Shown here: positions 19,001 to 28,351 of the stretch, piece after piece
How positions within the stretch are numbered: position 1 is the stretch's first letter
How the letters are laid out: each line of letters begins with the position of its first letter
Source of the DNA: Balneolaceae bacterium
GTDB lineage: Bacteria; Bacteroidota; Rhodothermia; Balneolales; Balneolaceae
NCBI GenBank assembly: GCA_017640605.1
Contig: JAEPQH010000006.1
Span: forward strand, 166,403-230,402
Direction of reading: 5' to 3'
DNA: 64,000 nt
The notes under the pieces: generated by a model
Database searches by the model: none
What the model was told of the DNA's origin: nothing
Seen by the model: only the letters and a program-made list of their open reading frames with translations
Translations under genes and position numbers: made by a program

Positions 19001-20929
19001 TTAATCTAGTTCTTTCCACCGTACGAATGCTTCCATAGCTTCGTACTCAGCAAGACCTAAATCATCGTAAATTCGAGCCGTATTTCTGGTTCTGTCGTCG
19101 GCACGTTGCCAGAATTCGCGCTTATCGGTGCCCGGGAACAACGGACGATCTTTCTGCGATTGATGCTTGAAGATAGCTCTTCGCTTTCGGTCGGTTTCTT
19201 CGGGGCTAAGAGGTACCGCCATTTCGATATCCTCGATATCCCATTCTTGCCATGCTCCACGGTACAACCACGTCCAGCAATCTTTCATCCATTCTTCGTC
19301 TTTGAGTTCGCGAAGTGCAGCAAATATTGCATCTAAACAAACACGGTGCGTTCCATGCGGATCAGACAAATCACCGGCAGCATAAATTTGATGCGGTTTG
19401 ATTTCCTGAATTAGATTTTTTGTGATTTCGATGTCCTCAGGACCAATAGGATTTTTACGTACCTTCCCGGTTTCATAGAACGGGAGATCCTGGAAGTGCA
19501 TGTTCTCATCAGGGATGCCCACATATCGACAAGCAGCTTTTGCTTCGCCTCGGCGGATTAATCCTTTGATGGTTTTAACTGCATCGGAATCAACTTCACC
19601 CGGTTTTTTGTCTTTAATTGAGGCTCGTACTTCATCAAATAACTTGCTGGTTTCTACATTTTCGAACCCAAATTGATCGTGATAATCTGTTACGAAATCA
19701 GCAAATCGAATAGCTTCATCATCAAAAACCGCGATATTCCCAGATGTTTGATAGGCTACATGCACTTCGTGGCCTTGATCAACCAAGCGAATAAAAGTAC
19801 CACCCATTGAAATCACATCGTCATCGGGGTGCGGACTGAATATTAAAACGCGCTTTTTAGCCGGTTCTTTACGTTCCGGTCGATATGTATCATCCGCATT
19901 CGGCTTACCACCCGGCCAGCCGGTAATGGTATGTTGAATTTCGTTAAAGATGCGAATGTTAACGTTGTAGGCTCGACCGATATCAGTAAGTACATCGTTC
20001 ATGCCATTCTCGCTATAATCCTCATCGGTAAGCTTGAGAATTGGTTTTTGTAGATGCTTACTTAACCAAACCACTGCCTTTTTAAGCATCTGATCGGTCC
20101 ACTCGATAGGACCAACTAACCACGGAGTTAGAGATCGAGTCAATTTTGCAGAAGAAGCATCATCCAGTAAGAACTCAACGTTTGCATGATCTTGCAAGTA
20201 GGTTGCCGGAATTTGAGGAGTGATATCCCCTTCAATGGTTTGTTGAACAATACCGGCTTTACCTTCACCCCATGCCATGATGAAAATTCTGTCGGCATTA
20301 AGAATGGTTCCAACACCCATCGTAATTGCGCGACGTGGAACGTTTTCAACACCAAAGAATCCACTTGCAGCATCAAGAATGGTTAGACTATCGAGGGCAA
20401 TAAGTCGGGTTTTGGAAGTTTCTGCTGACCCTGGTTCATTAAATCCAACGTGACCGGTTCGTCCAATTCCCAGAACTTGGATATCCAAACCGCCAACAGC
20501 TTCAATTTTTTCTTCGTACTGCCGACAAAATTCATACACATCATTACGATCTAAGGTGCCATCAGGAATGTGGATGTTTTCTCTTTGAATATCGATATGA
20601 TCGAACAGGTACTCGTTCATGAAATGCACATAACTGTGTATGGAGTCAGGTTCCATCGGGTAGTACTCATCTAAGTTGAAGGTTACCACATTTTTGAAAC
20701 TCAAGCCCTCTTCTTTATGCATGCGCACAAGTTCGTCGTACACTTGAGTTGGGGTAGAACCGGTTGCTAACCCTAACACTGTTTGCTCACCTTTTTTATC
20801 TTTCTCTTTGATTAAATCTGCAATTTCTTTGGCAGCATATATCGAAGCAATTTTTGCGGATTCAAATACTTTGGTGGGGATTTTTTCAAATTTTTCAAAA
20901 TCAGGGCGAATCAACGGCGAAGAAGTCAT
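19001..20929 (-). CDS. nagB: Glucosamine-6-phosphate deaminase fused to LmbE/PIG-L deacetylase-like domain
   Basis: 642 residues from the ATG at MTSSPLIRPD; an upstream in-frame ATG would add 18 residues with no family match. Residues ~15-275 are GlcN-6-P deaminase: GLATGSTPTQVY (54-65), FNLDEYYPM (84-92) with the catalytic acid, and GIGRTGHVGFNEP (154-166) with catalytic His160; most NagB proteins have GIGxDGHIGFNEP, so Asp is replaced by Thr here. Residues ~358-630 are an LmbE/PIG-L zinc deacetylase: FSPHPDDDVISMGG (His367, Asp369-370) and SDPHGTHRVCLDA. This long form is known in Bacteroidota; the role of the second domain is unproven. It starts opposite the amino-sugar kinase gene across a 250-bp promoter region. 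Confidence 0.93.
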   Translation of the reverse strand: MTSSPLIRPDFEKFEKIPTKVFESAKIASIYAAKEIADLIKEKDKKGEQTVLGLATGSTPTQVYDELVRMHKEEGLSFKNVVTFNLDEYYPMEPDSIHSYVHFMNEYLFDHIDIQRENIHIPDGTLDRNDVYEFCRQYEEKIEAVGGLDIQVLGIGRTGHVGFNEPGSAETSKTRLIALDSLTILDAASGFFGVENVPRRAITMGVGTILNADRIFIMAWGEGKAGIVQQTIEGDITPQIPATYLQDHANVEFLLDDASSAKLTRSLTPWLVGPIEWTDQMLKKAVVWLSKHLQKPILKLTDEDYSENGMNDVLTDIGRAYNVNIRIFNEIQHTITGWPGGKPNADDTYRPERKEPAKKRVLIFSPHPDDDVISMGGTFIRLVDQGHEVHVAYQTSGNIAVFDDEAIRFADFVTDYHDQFGFENVETSKLFDEVRASIKDKKPGEVDSDAVKTIKGLIRRGEAKAACRYVGIPDENMHFQDLPFYETGKVRKNPIGPEDIEITKNLIQEIKPHQIYAAGDLSDPHGTHRVCLDAIFAALRELKDEEWMKDCWTWLYRGAWQEWDIEDIEMAVPLSPEETDRKRRAIFKHQSQKDRPLFPGTDKREFWQRADDRTRNTARIYDDLGLAEYEAMEAFVRWKELD

Positions 20930-21179
20930 GGTTAGTTTACAATTGATTGATTTAAGTAGTAACAATGGCTGAATGACCATCAACGAAATTCAAAAATAAT
21001 GGGAAGTATTGTGAAATACACATTATGATGGTCATAATACTTTGTAAAATTAATTTCTTAACACATTGGCAGCCTTAGAGATAGAAGTTGGCTTTTGTAA
21101 AAAATGATGATTCATAATTTCAATCGTTTTACAGCCTGATTGATTGGTGTTAGAATCATTATCTTACAAAGAAAAAACG

Positions 21180-22046
21180 ATGAGTATTTTAATAGCCGAC
21201 GGTGGCGCTACATCAACAAGCTGGGCTGTAGTTAAAGGGAATGATCACCAAATTGTGCGAACCTCGGGGCTTAATCCAACCTTAAAAGTGGACGCAGAAA
21301 TTGAGTCGGTTATCTTTGATGAGCTCTCATTGTTAATTAATTCATCGCTAGTTTCAGAAGTGTATTTTTATGGGGCAGGATGTGATGAGTTCAAAAATTC
21401 TAATCGTATTAAGCGCATTCTTTCAGAAGCATTCCGAAAAGCAGAAATAACTGTTAAACCAGATATCGAAGGTGCAGGAATTGCATTATTTGCCAATCAG
21501 ACGGGTATCGTTGTCATATCCGGAACAGGATCAAGTGCCGGTTTTATGCACGAAGGCAGTTTGGTTGATATCATGCCATCAAAATCTTATCCCGCCGGTG
21601 ACTTTGGTTCAGGAGCTCATATTGGATCACTAATTTTAAAAGACTTTTTTGTGGATGAGGTACCGGTAGAGATTAAAGAATTGATTCAAGCCCGACGCAG
21701 ATTAAGTATCGATGAATTGTTTGTGCAATTTCAGGATCCGATGAAGTCGAAGCTAATTGCATCAAAAGCACTCACGGATGTTATCACATCTGCAGAATTT
21801 GATAAACCCATGCATCAGGAATATCTGAAAAGATTGGTTTTTGAGGCGATTGAACCCCTTTTTGATCAGCTAAAACATCACTTTAAAAATGCTTTAGCAC
21901 AACAATCTCTTCGATTTGTTGGCGGGACAGTAGCTGTATTCGAACATCATTTTCGTGAATATTTCAGAACCAAGGGGCTCATCATCGATAAGATTGAGCG
22001 AACACCCATAAACGGGTTAATTGAATTTCATCAAACTCATGATTGA
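21180..22046 (+). CDS. BadF/BadG-family kinase, probable N-acetylglucosamine kinase
   Basis: 288 residues from the ATG at MSILIADGGATS; a TTG 36 bases upstream would add residues before the conserved start. The phosphate-1 loop ADGGATSTSW, phosphate-2 region VVISGTGSSAGFM and the SYPAGDFGSGAHIG block match the ASKHA kinases of the BadF/BadG/BcrA/BcrD family, which includes eukaryotic-type NagK and bacterial N-acetylglucosamine kinases. It would phosphorylate an imported amino sugar at C6, feeding the divergent NagB-LmbE fusion. It overlaps the TatD-type gene by eight bases (ATGATTGA), so the two are translationally coupled. Confidence 0.88.
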   Translation: MSILIADGGATSTSWAVVKGNDHQIVRTSGLNPTLKVDAEIESVIFDELSLLINSSLVSEVYFYGAGCDEFKNSNRIKRILSEAFRKAEITVKPDIEGAGIALFANQTGIVVISGTGSSAGFMHEGSLVDIMPSKSYPAGDFGSGAHIGSLILKDFFVDEVPVEIKELIQARRRLSIDELFVQFQDPMKSKLIASKALTDVITSAEFDKPMHQEYLKRLVFEAIEPLFDQLKHHFKNALAQQSLRFVGGTVAVFEHHFREYFRTKGLIIDKIERTPINGLIEFHQTHD

Positions 22047-22797
22047 TACTCACTCGCATATTTACTTACCTCAGTTTGAGGAAGATTTGGATGAGGTTCT
22101 AAGTCGAGCCGAACAAGTTGGTATAACCGATATATTCATGCCCGCTATTGATTTTAACTCTAATGATCAAATGGAAAAAATAGAGCACGCATCTATTAAT
22201 TTTCATCAAATGGTGGGGTTGCATCCGGCGGATGTAAAAGAGCTTGAATCCCAATTTGAGCAAGAATTATTTGACCGATGTAGTGCTGAAAAAATCGTTG
22301 GAGTTGGCGAAACAGGGCTCGATTATTATTGGAGTACCGATTATGTGGCCGAGCAAAAGAAGAGTTTGCATGCACATTGTAAAGTGGCTAAAGCCACAAA
22401 TAAACCTATTATATTACACAACCGTGAAAGTACTTCCGATCTGTTAAACATTATTGATAAAGAGCAAAACGGAGCCTTAACAGGGATTTGGCATTGTTTT
22501 AATGGGTCGGTAGAAGAAGGTAAAAAAGCAATTGATTTGGGATTACATTTGGGGATTGGCGGAGTAGTTACATTTAAAAATGGGGGAGTGGATAAAACAG
22601 TAAAAGAGCTACCTTTGAACCGTATGGTATTGGAAACAGATGCCCCTTACCTAGCACCAACGCCTAAGCGCGGAAAGCGAAATGAACCTGCCTTTATGCA
22701 GATTACGGCCGAAAAATTAGCAACTATTTTTGATGTTTCGGTGCAGGAGATTATAGAAAAAACTAGCAATACAGCACGCAGTTTGTTTAAAATCTGA
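22039..22797 (+). CDS. TatD/YcfH-family metal-dependent hydrolase
   Basis: 252 residues from the ATG at MIDTHSHIYL, overlapping the kinase stop. Metal ligands of the TatD family are all present: the D-T-H-S-H pair at the N-terminus, GETGLDYYW, PIILHNRES, GIWHCFNGS and the terminal LETDAPYLAP. TatD proteins are 3'-5' DNases or D-aminoacyl-tRNA-type hydrolases, usually about 255-265 residues, so this is full length. The link to amino-sugar use is probably only positional. It converges on the S41 protease gene with nine bases between the stops and no visible terminator. Confidence 0.93.
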   Translation: MIDTHSHIYLPQFEEDLDEVLSRAEQVGITDIFMPAIDFNSNDQMEKIEHASINFHQMVGLHPADVKELESQFEQELFDRCSAEKIVGVGETGLDYYWSTDYVAEQKKSLHAHCKVAKATNKPIILHNRESTSDLLNIIDKEQNGALTGIWHCFNGSVEEGKKAIDLGLHLGIGGVVTFKNGGVDKTVKELPLNRMVLETDAPYLAPTPKRGKRNEPAFMQITAEKLATIFDVSVQEIIEKTSNTARSLFKI

Positions 22798-22806
22798 TCA
22801 GAGATT

Positions 22807-24102
22807 CTAGTTTATTATCGCTGCAGGAGGAAATTCTTCAGTCACCAACTTACTGTTTTCAAATTTAGATTTTGCTTGGACTGAGCATTCCGATGGGGAC
22901 CCTGTTTCAAGATATTCAATGGCTGACGATAACATCGATTCTGTCCTTATTCCCCAAGAGGTTGTTAAATCATCACAGGCCAAATAATCAGGTTCTATTC
23001 CGTCAAAAAACTCACCATTTCCTAGATTATTCAGAAATTTGAAGCTGATTAATGAATACACCATAGTTTCCTCGAGGCTGTACCAACTATACGATCCAAC
23101 CGGTTTTCCATAGGTATTTGATGTTCCAATATGAGTAATCGGCACTAAGGGTTTTAATCCATTTATTAATAGCTCACTTGCAGAAGCTGTACCTTCTGTG
23201 GTTAGTACGATAAGTTCTTTTATGTTTAGAGTTCCTTGCTTTCGTAACGTTTGCGCTCTGTTATTACTCGTTTTATCAGAATTATGAACAAAACGATACA
23301 GAACCTGACCATTTTGAGAGCTGTTTATTAAATAATTAGCCAAATAAGTGGCTACGCCAATTCTCCCTCCACCATTATATCGTAAATCTAAAATCAATCG
23401 ATCAATATTGGTTAATTCAAATAAATTAAAAGCAGCATCTAGTTCTTCTCGGGCTGGTTCAATGAAATTGTTAAACACTAAATAACCAATATTCTCATTG
23501 CCAACTGTTAGGGTGTCGGCGTGCAAAACCGCGTTTATTCCAACTATATCTTTAGTGATGGATAATTGTTGAGTGGTTCCGTTCTCATCGATAAACGTAA
23601 ACTCCTGAGTCGTTCCGGGTGTATCGTCGCCAAAGGCTGCGTTCCAGTCTGTTATCGCTTGTGTATTTACTCCATCAATATGCGTGAGAAGCCAACCACG
23701 TTGAACGCCGGCGTTTGAAAACGGACTTTCATCGTACACATATCGGATTCTAAGTTCATCATCGTTATTGTACGCATATGAAAATCCATATCCGAAATAA
23801 GTGCCTTCCTCGTAGTAACTATTGTAACGAGCCGCTTCACTTACTGAGCTCCATCGATCGAAGCTAGAGAACCGCAATTGGTCTACTAATTCTTGTTCAT
23901 CGTTAAAATCATCAGGATTTGAGTTATTTGGAAGTCGATCATTCCATAAATACCAATCTTCCATTAATCCAAGCAAACGCTCTTTGTCTAAATCACTGAT
24001 AGAAGGCTCTTCACTTGAGGTTGATTTACAACCAAAAGTTACAACTAGAATAATGCTTAAAAAATGAATAGCGCTGCGGAATCGAATTTTATGGAGCATC
24101 AA
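22807..24102 (-). CDS. S41-family (C-terminal processing) peptidase, lipoprotein
   Basis: 431 residues. The signal peptide ends in the lipobox VTFGC (Cys about 25), so the enzyme is probably anchored in an envelope membrane. Residues ~30-75 form a helical S41 N-domain (LLGLMEDWYLWNDRLP). A PDZ-like domain follows at ~95-180 (FSNAGVQRGWLLTHIDG). The protease core contains DRLILDLRYNGGGRIG, TEGTASASELLING with the catalytic Ser near 304, and TYGKPVGSY with the catalytic Lys near 331. This is the Bacteroidota lipoprotein branch of S41, generally a tail-specific protease of unknown substrate. The GNAT gene upstream is 16 bases away in the same direction. Confidence 0.9.
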   Translation of the reverse strand: MMLHKIRFRSAIHFLSIILVVTFGCKSTSSEEPSISDLDKERLLGLMEDWYLWNDRLPNNSNPDDFNDEQELVDQLRFSSFDRWSSVSEAARYNSYYEEGTYFGYGFSYAYNNDDELRIRYVYDESPFSNAGVQRGWLLTHIDGVNTQAITDWNAAFGDDTPGTTQEFTFIDENGTTQQLSITKDIVGINAVLHADTLTVGNENIGYLVFNNFIEPAREELDAAFNLFELTNIDRLILDLRYNGGGRIGVATYLANYLINSSQNGQVLYRFVHNSDKTSNNRAQTLRKQGTLNIKELIVLTTEGTASASELLINGLKPLVPITHIGTSNTYGKPVGSYSWYSLEETMVYSLISFKFLNNLGNGEFFDGIEPDYLACDDLTTSWGIRTESMLSSAIEYLETGSPSECSVQAKSKFENSKLVTEEFPPAAIIN

Positions 24103-24118
24103 ATGTTAACTTTAAGGA

Positions 24119-24616
24119 TTAAAAGTGTTCGTTCAGAATTAATTGCCAATAACCTACGTTCCGCCATTTTTCAAATTTAAATCCGACTTCTTCAAACTCT
24201 GCAACTTTCTTAAAACCAAGCTTTTCATGAAGTCGTACACTGGCAGTGTTGGGTAAGGTAATTCCACCAATTACTACATGAACTTTCATACGTTTAAGCT
24301 CAGTCATTAATTGTGTATAAAGTGCGCTGCCTATTCCTTTTTGAACTGAATTTGGGTCTGCATAAATACTACTTTCCACAGAATAACGATAAGCACTTCT
24401 GTTTTTCCATTTAGTAGCATAAGCGTAGGCTAATACTTTTTCATTTTGCTCATAAACCAGCCAGGGTAAATCTGATTCAAGCACTACGCCAATTCTAAGC
24501 TCCATTTCTTTTGCATTGATCTTAGTTTCTTCAAAGGTTGATGAAGATTGTTCGATGTAATAATTATAAATGGAAGTAATCGAAGAAATATCGGATGGAA
24601 GTACCGGGCGAATCAT
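24119..24616 (-). CDS. GNAT-family N-acetyltransferase, phosphinothricin-acetyltransferase-like
   Basis: 165 residues, the usual length for the family. It begins MIRPVLPSDISSITSIYNYY, like the Bar/PAT/MddA branch, contains VLAYAYATKWKNRSAYRYS and the acetyl-CoA loop SVQKGIGSALYTQLM, and ends in NTASVRLHEKLGFKKVAEFEEVG (shown in parts). Members acetylate phosphinothricin, methionine sulfone or sulfoximine, or similar amino-acid analogues; the natural substrate here is unknown. It is probably co-transcribed with the S41 protease gene but has no obvious functional link to it. Confidence 0.9.
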   Translation of the reverse strand: MIRPVLPSDISSITSIYNYYIEQSSSTFEETKINAKEMELRIGVVLESDLPWLVYEQNEKVLAYAYATKWKNRSAYRYSVESSIYADPNSVQKGIGSALYTQLMTELKRMKVHVVIGGITLPNTASVRLHEKLGFKKVAEFEEVGFKFEKWRNVGYWQLILNEHF

Positions 24617-24738
24617 CAGGCTACCAATCTCTTAAAGAAAGTCTCGTGTCCATACAATCGTAACATTTACAGGATAGATGAGTACAGTTGTTGCTGGGTA
24701 GAATTACTGAGAATACTAAAATCAACATAGAATACATT

Positions 24739-25020
24739 ATGAAAACTAGGAATTTGATTCTTTTTTCTTTGCTGGCACTAAGTTTAGCCTGCGCTCCTTC
24801 TGTAGATGTTCAATCGTTTGTAGCGGGAGAACCTTTTGGATTCTGGAGCGGCTTATGGCATGGCGTCATAGCTCCGATCACCTTCTTCATCAGTTTATTC
24901 GATGCCGATGTCGCCATTTATGCTGTAAACAATAACGGGGGTTGGTACGATTTCGGCTTTGTATTGGGAGCAGGAATTTTGTTTGGTGGTGGAAGTAGAG
25001 GGAGTAGAAGAAAAGACTAA
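24739..25020 (+). CDS. Small conserved lipoprotein of unknown function
   Basis: 93 residues from the ATG at MKTRNLILFS; an earlier start would put charged residues ahead of a good signal peptide. The lipobox is LSLACAPS (Cys18). The mature protein has two hydrophobic stretches (FWSGLWHGVIAPITFFISLF and GFVLGAGILFGGG) around an AIYAVNNNGGWYDFG segment, and a basic tail. I recognise this as a widespread uncharacterised family of about 90-100 residues, but know no function. It converges with pdxB, one base apart. Confidence 0.78.
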   Translation: MKTRNLILFSLLALSLACAPSVDVQSFVAGEPFGFWSGLWHGVIAPITFFISLFDADVAIYAVNNNGGWYDFGFVLGAGILFGGGSRGSRRKD

Positions 25021-25021
25021 G

Positions 25022-26128
25022 CTAATCCTGTACGCCCAAAAGTTTCAGTTCAGGAAAGTTGACAATATTAATGCCATTCAGCCTAATGTTTGGATACTCA
25101 AACCGGTATGGTCGATCGGTGCGAAGTTTGGCGAATAATTCGTGGCTGTCGTCTCTGTTTGCAAGGTTTCGTAGTGCTGCGTCGTATTCCAAGATTGGAT
25201 GACAACGATTTATTAAATCCATCAGCGAATAAGACACATCTGCGAGTTCAATTTCCTTTATTTCTGATGAGCGGTGAATCGGTTTCTTTAGATCAAAAAA
25301 AGTACAAAGTTTATGAGCAATTATTGAGCTTGCTTGCAGCTTTGCCTGCTCGGAGTATCCGGCAATATGAGGTGTGGAAATATCACATTCACTCACAAAA
25401 GCATGATTAACATGAGGCTCATTTTCCCAGACATCCGTAATTAGATATTTGATTTTTCGTTCTTTATAAGCTTTCGTTAGAGCTTTTTCGTCTGTAACTC
25501 CACCACGTGCCGCATTAATCACTACATCAAAAGATTGCCCTGCTAAAAACTGTGCATCAATTATATGTTTAGTTTTATATGATCCGGCCTCAGTAAACGG
25601 TACATGCAGAGTAATGATATCACAGGCTTTGATATCCTCGGTGGTTGCCGATTCAAAATCGGGTTCCCGCACACTTCTTGGTGGATCAAACAGAACAACT
25701 TTGCAGCCGAATGTGGTTAAAAGCTGAGCTACCTTCGATCCCACTGCACCCACACCAATAACGCCAACACTTTTATCTCTGAAATGGTACTTATAATTCT
25801 CTTGAAGCACGAGTAAAACCGTGAGTACATATTCTGCTACTGCTAGAGCATTGCAACCTTTTGCATCACATGCGGTTATTTGGTTATCACTAAGGTATGC
25901 ATGATCAAGATGATCACTTCCCGAAGAACCTGTGCCAATAAATTTTAACGATAAAGGTAGTTTCGGAAAAGTATGCTCATTTACTTTGGTAACTGTTCGT
26001 AGCAACCAGGCATCAAATCCATTAAGTGATGGGATAGCATTTGTTGGATTATAGTAGCTTAGATCTACCTCATTAGGTAAAAATTGTTCAAGTTTATACA
26101 AGTTTTGATCGGCGAGTATTTTGATCAA
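25022..26128 (-). CDS. pdxB: Erythronate-4-phosphate dehydrogenase
   Basis: 368 residues, D-2-hydroxyacid-dehydrogenase fold. It starts MIKILADQNLYKLEQFLP, contains FIGTGSSGSDHLD, the NAD site VGVIGVGAVGSKVAQLL, and NAARGGVTDEKAL, WENEPHVNHAF and STPHIAGYS with the catalytic Arg, Glu and His. The ~100-residue C-terminal extension marks PdxB, although this region is divergent. The enzyme oxidises 4-phosphoerythronate to 2-oxo-3-hydroxy-4-phosphobutanoate in the DXP-independent branch of pyridoxal phosphate synthesis. It is divergently placed from the nucleoside phosphorylase with ~50 bases between starts. Confidence 0.88.
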   Translation of the reverse strand: MIKILADQNLYKLEQFLPNEVDLSYYNPTNAIPSLNGFDAWLLRTVTKVNEHTFPKLPLSLKFIGTGSSGSDHLDHAYLSDNQITACDAKGCNALAVAEYVLTVLLVLQENYKYHFRDKSVGVIGVGAVGSKVAQLLTTFGCKVVLFDPPRSVREPDFESATTEDIKACDIITLHVPFTEAGSYKTKHIIDAQFLAGQSFDVVINAARGGVTDEKALTKAYKERKIKYLITDVWENEPHVNHAFVSECDISTPHIAGYSEQAKLQASSIIAHKLCTFFDLKKPIHRSSEIKEIELADVSYSLMDLINRCHPILEYDAALRNLANRDDSHELFAKLRTDRPYRFEYPNIRLNGINIVNFPELKLLGVQD

Positions 26129-26181
26129 AGAATTTGTTGTTTTAGTGAGAAAATAAATACGTTTTAAGCTATACTTAGCCC

Positions 26182-27525
26182 ATGAGTTCTAATTATAATA
26201 TTGTTTCGCTTATTCGCAAAAAAAGAGATGGATTTCATTTGTCATCAGATGAGATTTCTTATCTGATTAAGGCATATTTAAGCGGTGAGATTGAAGATTA
26301 CCAAGTGAGCGCCTTCTTGATGGCGTCATTTCTTAATGGGTTAAACACGATTGAGTCATCAGCTCTAACGGAGTCGATGTTGCATTCCGGTCAGATTGTT
26401 GATTTAAGCCACATTCCCGGTATTAAAGTGGATAAACACTCAACCGGAGGAGTTGGTGATAAATTATCACTAATTCTTGCTCCGATTGTTGCCAGTGCCG
26501 GTGTGCCCGTGCCTATGATTTCCGGTCGTGGATTGGGGCATACCGGAGGAACCCTTGATAAATTAGGCTCCATTCCGGGTTTTTCTACCGATATGGATCT
26601 AAGTCGTTACAAGCAGATTATAGAAAAACATCAGTTAGTACTTGCAGGACAAACCGCAGAAATTGCCCCTGCAGATAAAAAATTATATGCGCTACGTGAT
26701 GTTACCGCAACGGTAGAATACATTCCATTTATCGCAAGTAGCATAATGTCGAAAAAATTGGCTGAAGGTATCGATGCACTTGTGCTGGATGTTAAATATG
26801 GCAATGGGGCATTTATGAAAACTCAGGAACAAGCCATTGAATTAGCCGAAACTTTGGTTGGAATTGGGGAACAGTTCAAAAAGAAAACCATCGCATTTAT
26901 CACCAATATGAATCAGCCTATTGGTACCAAAATAGGAAACTGGCTGGAAGTTGAAGAATCAATCGATTGTCTTAAAGGAGCTGGACCTGACGATACCAAT
27001 CAACTCTCACACTTGTTGGCAGGCGCTATGATTTATCTTGGTGGCAAAGCTGATTCCATCGAAAAAGGTATTGAGCGCAGCAAACTTCAAGTAGAAAATG
27101 GTGAAGCGTTCTCAAAATGGAAAGACATTGTGGAAGAACAAGGTGGTGATGTAAGTTACATTGATCAGCCTACCAAATTTGTGTATCCATCCTTCGAGTT
27201 TGAATTGAAATCGCTTAACTCTGGTTATATTCAAAAAATCGATACCTATGGTGTTGGAATGGCTGCTGTTGAGCTTGGAGCGGGTAGAAAAGTAATCACA
27301 GATACAATCGATGGAGGTGCCGGTATTGTACTTAGAAAGAAAATCGGCGACAAAATTGAAGAAGGTGAAACAATTTTGAAAGCCTACACGAACAAGCCCT
27401 CTGTAATCGAAGAAGTAACTGAGCAACTATATCAAGCTTTTTCGATTGGTGATGAGAAACCGGAGGAGCAACCTTTAGTTACTCATATATGCGACAGCAA
27501 CGGCACACGGGCATTTGAGCTTTAG
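26182..27525 (+). CDS. Thymidine / pyrimidine-nucleoside phosphorylase
   Basis: 447 residues, matching the family's 430-450. The N-terminal helical domain (IRKKRDGFHLSSDEISYLI) is followed by the phosphate-binding KVDKHSTGGVGDKLSLIL and the SGRGLGHTGGTLDKLGSIPG signature. LDVKYGNGAFMKT and the C-terminal GVGMAAVELGAGRKV complete the fold. It splits thymidine or other pyrimidine nucleosides with phosphate to the base and (deoxy)ribose 1-phosphate in nucleoside salvage. DeoA and Pdp are hard to separate by eye; the 447-residue length and overall pattern suit Pdp slightly better, so I give no symbol. Confidence 0.93.
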   Translation: MSSNYNIVSLIRKKRDGFHLSSDEISYLIKAYLSGEIEDYQVSAFLMASFLNGLNTIESSALTESMLHSGQIVDLSHIPGIKVDKHSTGGVGDKLSLILAPIVASAGVPVPMISGRGLGHTGGTLDKLGSIPGFSTDMDLSRYKQIIEKHQLVLAGQTAEIAPADKKLYALRDVTATVEYIPFIASSIMSKKLAEGIDALVLDVKYGNGAFMKTQEQAIELAETLVGIGEQFKKKTIAFITNMNQPIGTKIGNWLEVEESIDCLKGAGPDDTNQLSHLLAGAMIYLGGKADSIEKGIERSKLQVENGEAFSKWKDIVEEQGGDVSYIDQPTKFVYPSFEFELKSLNSGYIQKIDTYGVGMAAVELGAGRKVITDTIDGGAGIVLRKKIGDKIEEGETILKAYTNKPSVIEEVTEQLYQAFSIGDEKPEEQPLVTHICDSNGTRAFEL

Positions 27526-27599
27526 CATATTGAATTACAACAATAATCAATTAACTTAGATCCTACACACTTAAAGGGCATAAAACAAAGGATAGAACA

Positions 27600-28346
27600 A
27601 TGTTTCAACGATTAATTCGCGCACTAAAATCAATGTTCGGTGGTTTGGTAAGCTCAATGGAGAATCCAAAACTCATCCTTGAGCAAAATATCAGAGATTT
27701 AAACGATCAGATTCCGCAAATGAACGAGAATATCGCCACCGTAAAGGCGAATCTGATCATGCTTCAAAAAGAAGCCAAAAGAAATGAAAAACAAATTCAG
27801 GACTTAACTGCCAAAATTAAGTCTGCTATTCAGGCCAACAGAGATGATATTGCTGAGGGTTATGCACTTCAATTAGAGAAGGCGAAAGAAACATTCGAGC
27901 ATACCAAAGATCAGTTAGCATTTGCTGAAAAGGCTTACGAAAAAGCCATTAAGGTGAAAAAAGTATTTATGCGAGAAAAAGATCGCAAAATTCAAGAAGC
28001 CAAAGAAGCATTACGTGCCAGCGAACGAGCTGAATGGCAAGCAAAAATTGCCGATACGCTCGAACAATTTGAAGTGGGCGGCATCGATCAAACTCACGAT
28101 GAAATGATTTCCAGAATTAACGAAGAAGCTGCTAAGAACGAAGCGCGTATGGAAATTGCATTAGATAGCATTGATACCAAAACCATGGAAATTGAAGCAA
28201 ATGCTGAAAAAATCAGAGCTCATGAATTAGTTGAGCAGTTCAAATTAGAAATGGGCACTTCTTCCGGTTCAATTTCGGTAGATGATGAACCAGCAGAAGA
28301 AGAAAAGTCTTCTAAGAAATCTGTGGGTGCTAAAACGAAAAACTAA
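27600..28346 (+). CDS. pspA: Phage-shock protein A / IM30 family (ESCRT-III-like)
   Basis: 248 residues. It opens with the amphipathic helix MFQRLIRALKSMFGGLVSSM, then ENPKLILEQNIRDLNDQIP, and continues as a long coiled coil, as in PspA/Vipp1. The C-terminal region holds EARMEIALDSIDTKTMEI and HELVEQFKLEMG, followed by an acidic and Lys-rich tail. PspA proteins polymerise on damaged inner membrane and stabilise it. A purine-rich AAAGGAT lies about 8 bases before the ATG, an SD-like site. It leads a tight cluster (gaps 5, -1, 5 bases) with two uncharacterised genes and an enoyl-CoA hydratase. Confidence 0.92.
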   Translation: MFQRLIRALKSMFGGLVSSMENPKLILEQNIRDLNDQIPQMNENIATVKANLIMLQKEAKRNEKQIQDLTAKIKSAIQANRDDIAEGYALQLEKAKETFEHTKDQLAFAEKAYEKAIKVKKVFMREKDRKIQEAKEALRASERAEWQAKIADTLEQFEVGGIDQTHDEMISRINEEAAKNEARMEIALDSIDTKTMEIEANAEKIRAHELVEQFKLEMGTSSGSISVDDEPAEEEKSSKKSVGAKTKN

Positions 28347-28351
28347 TCACC

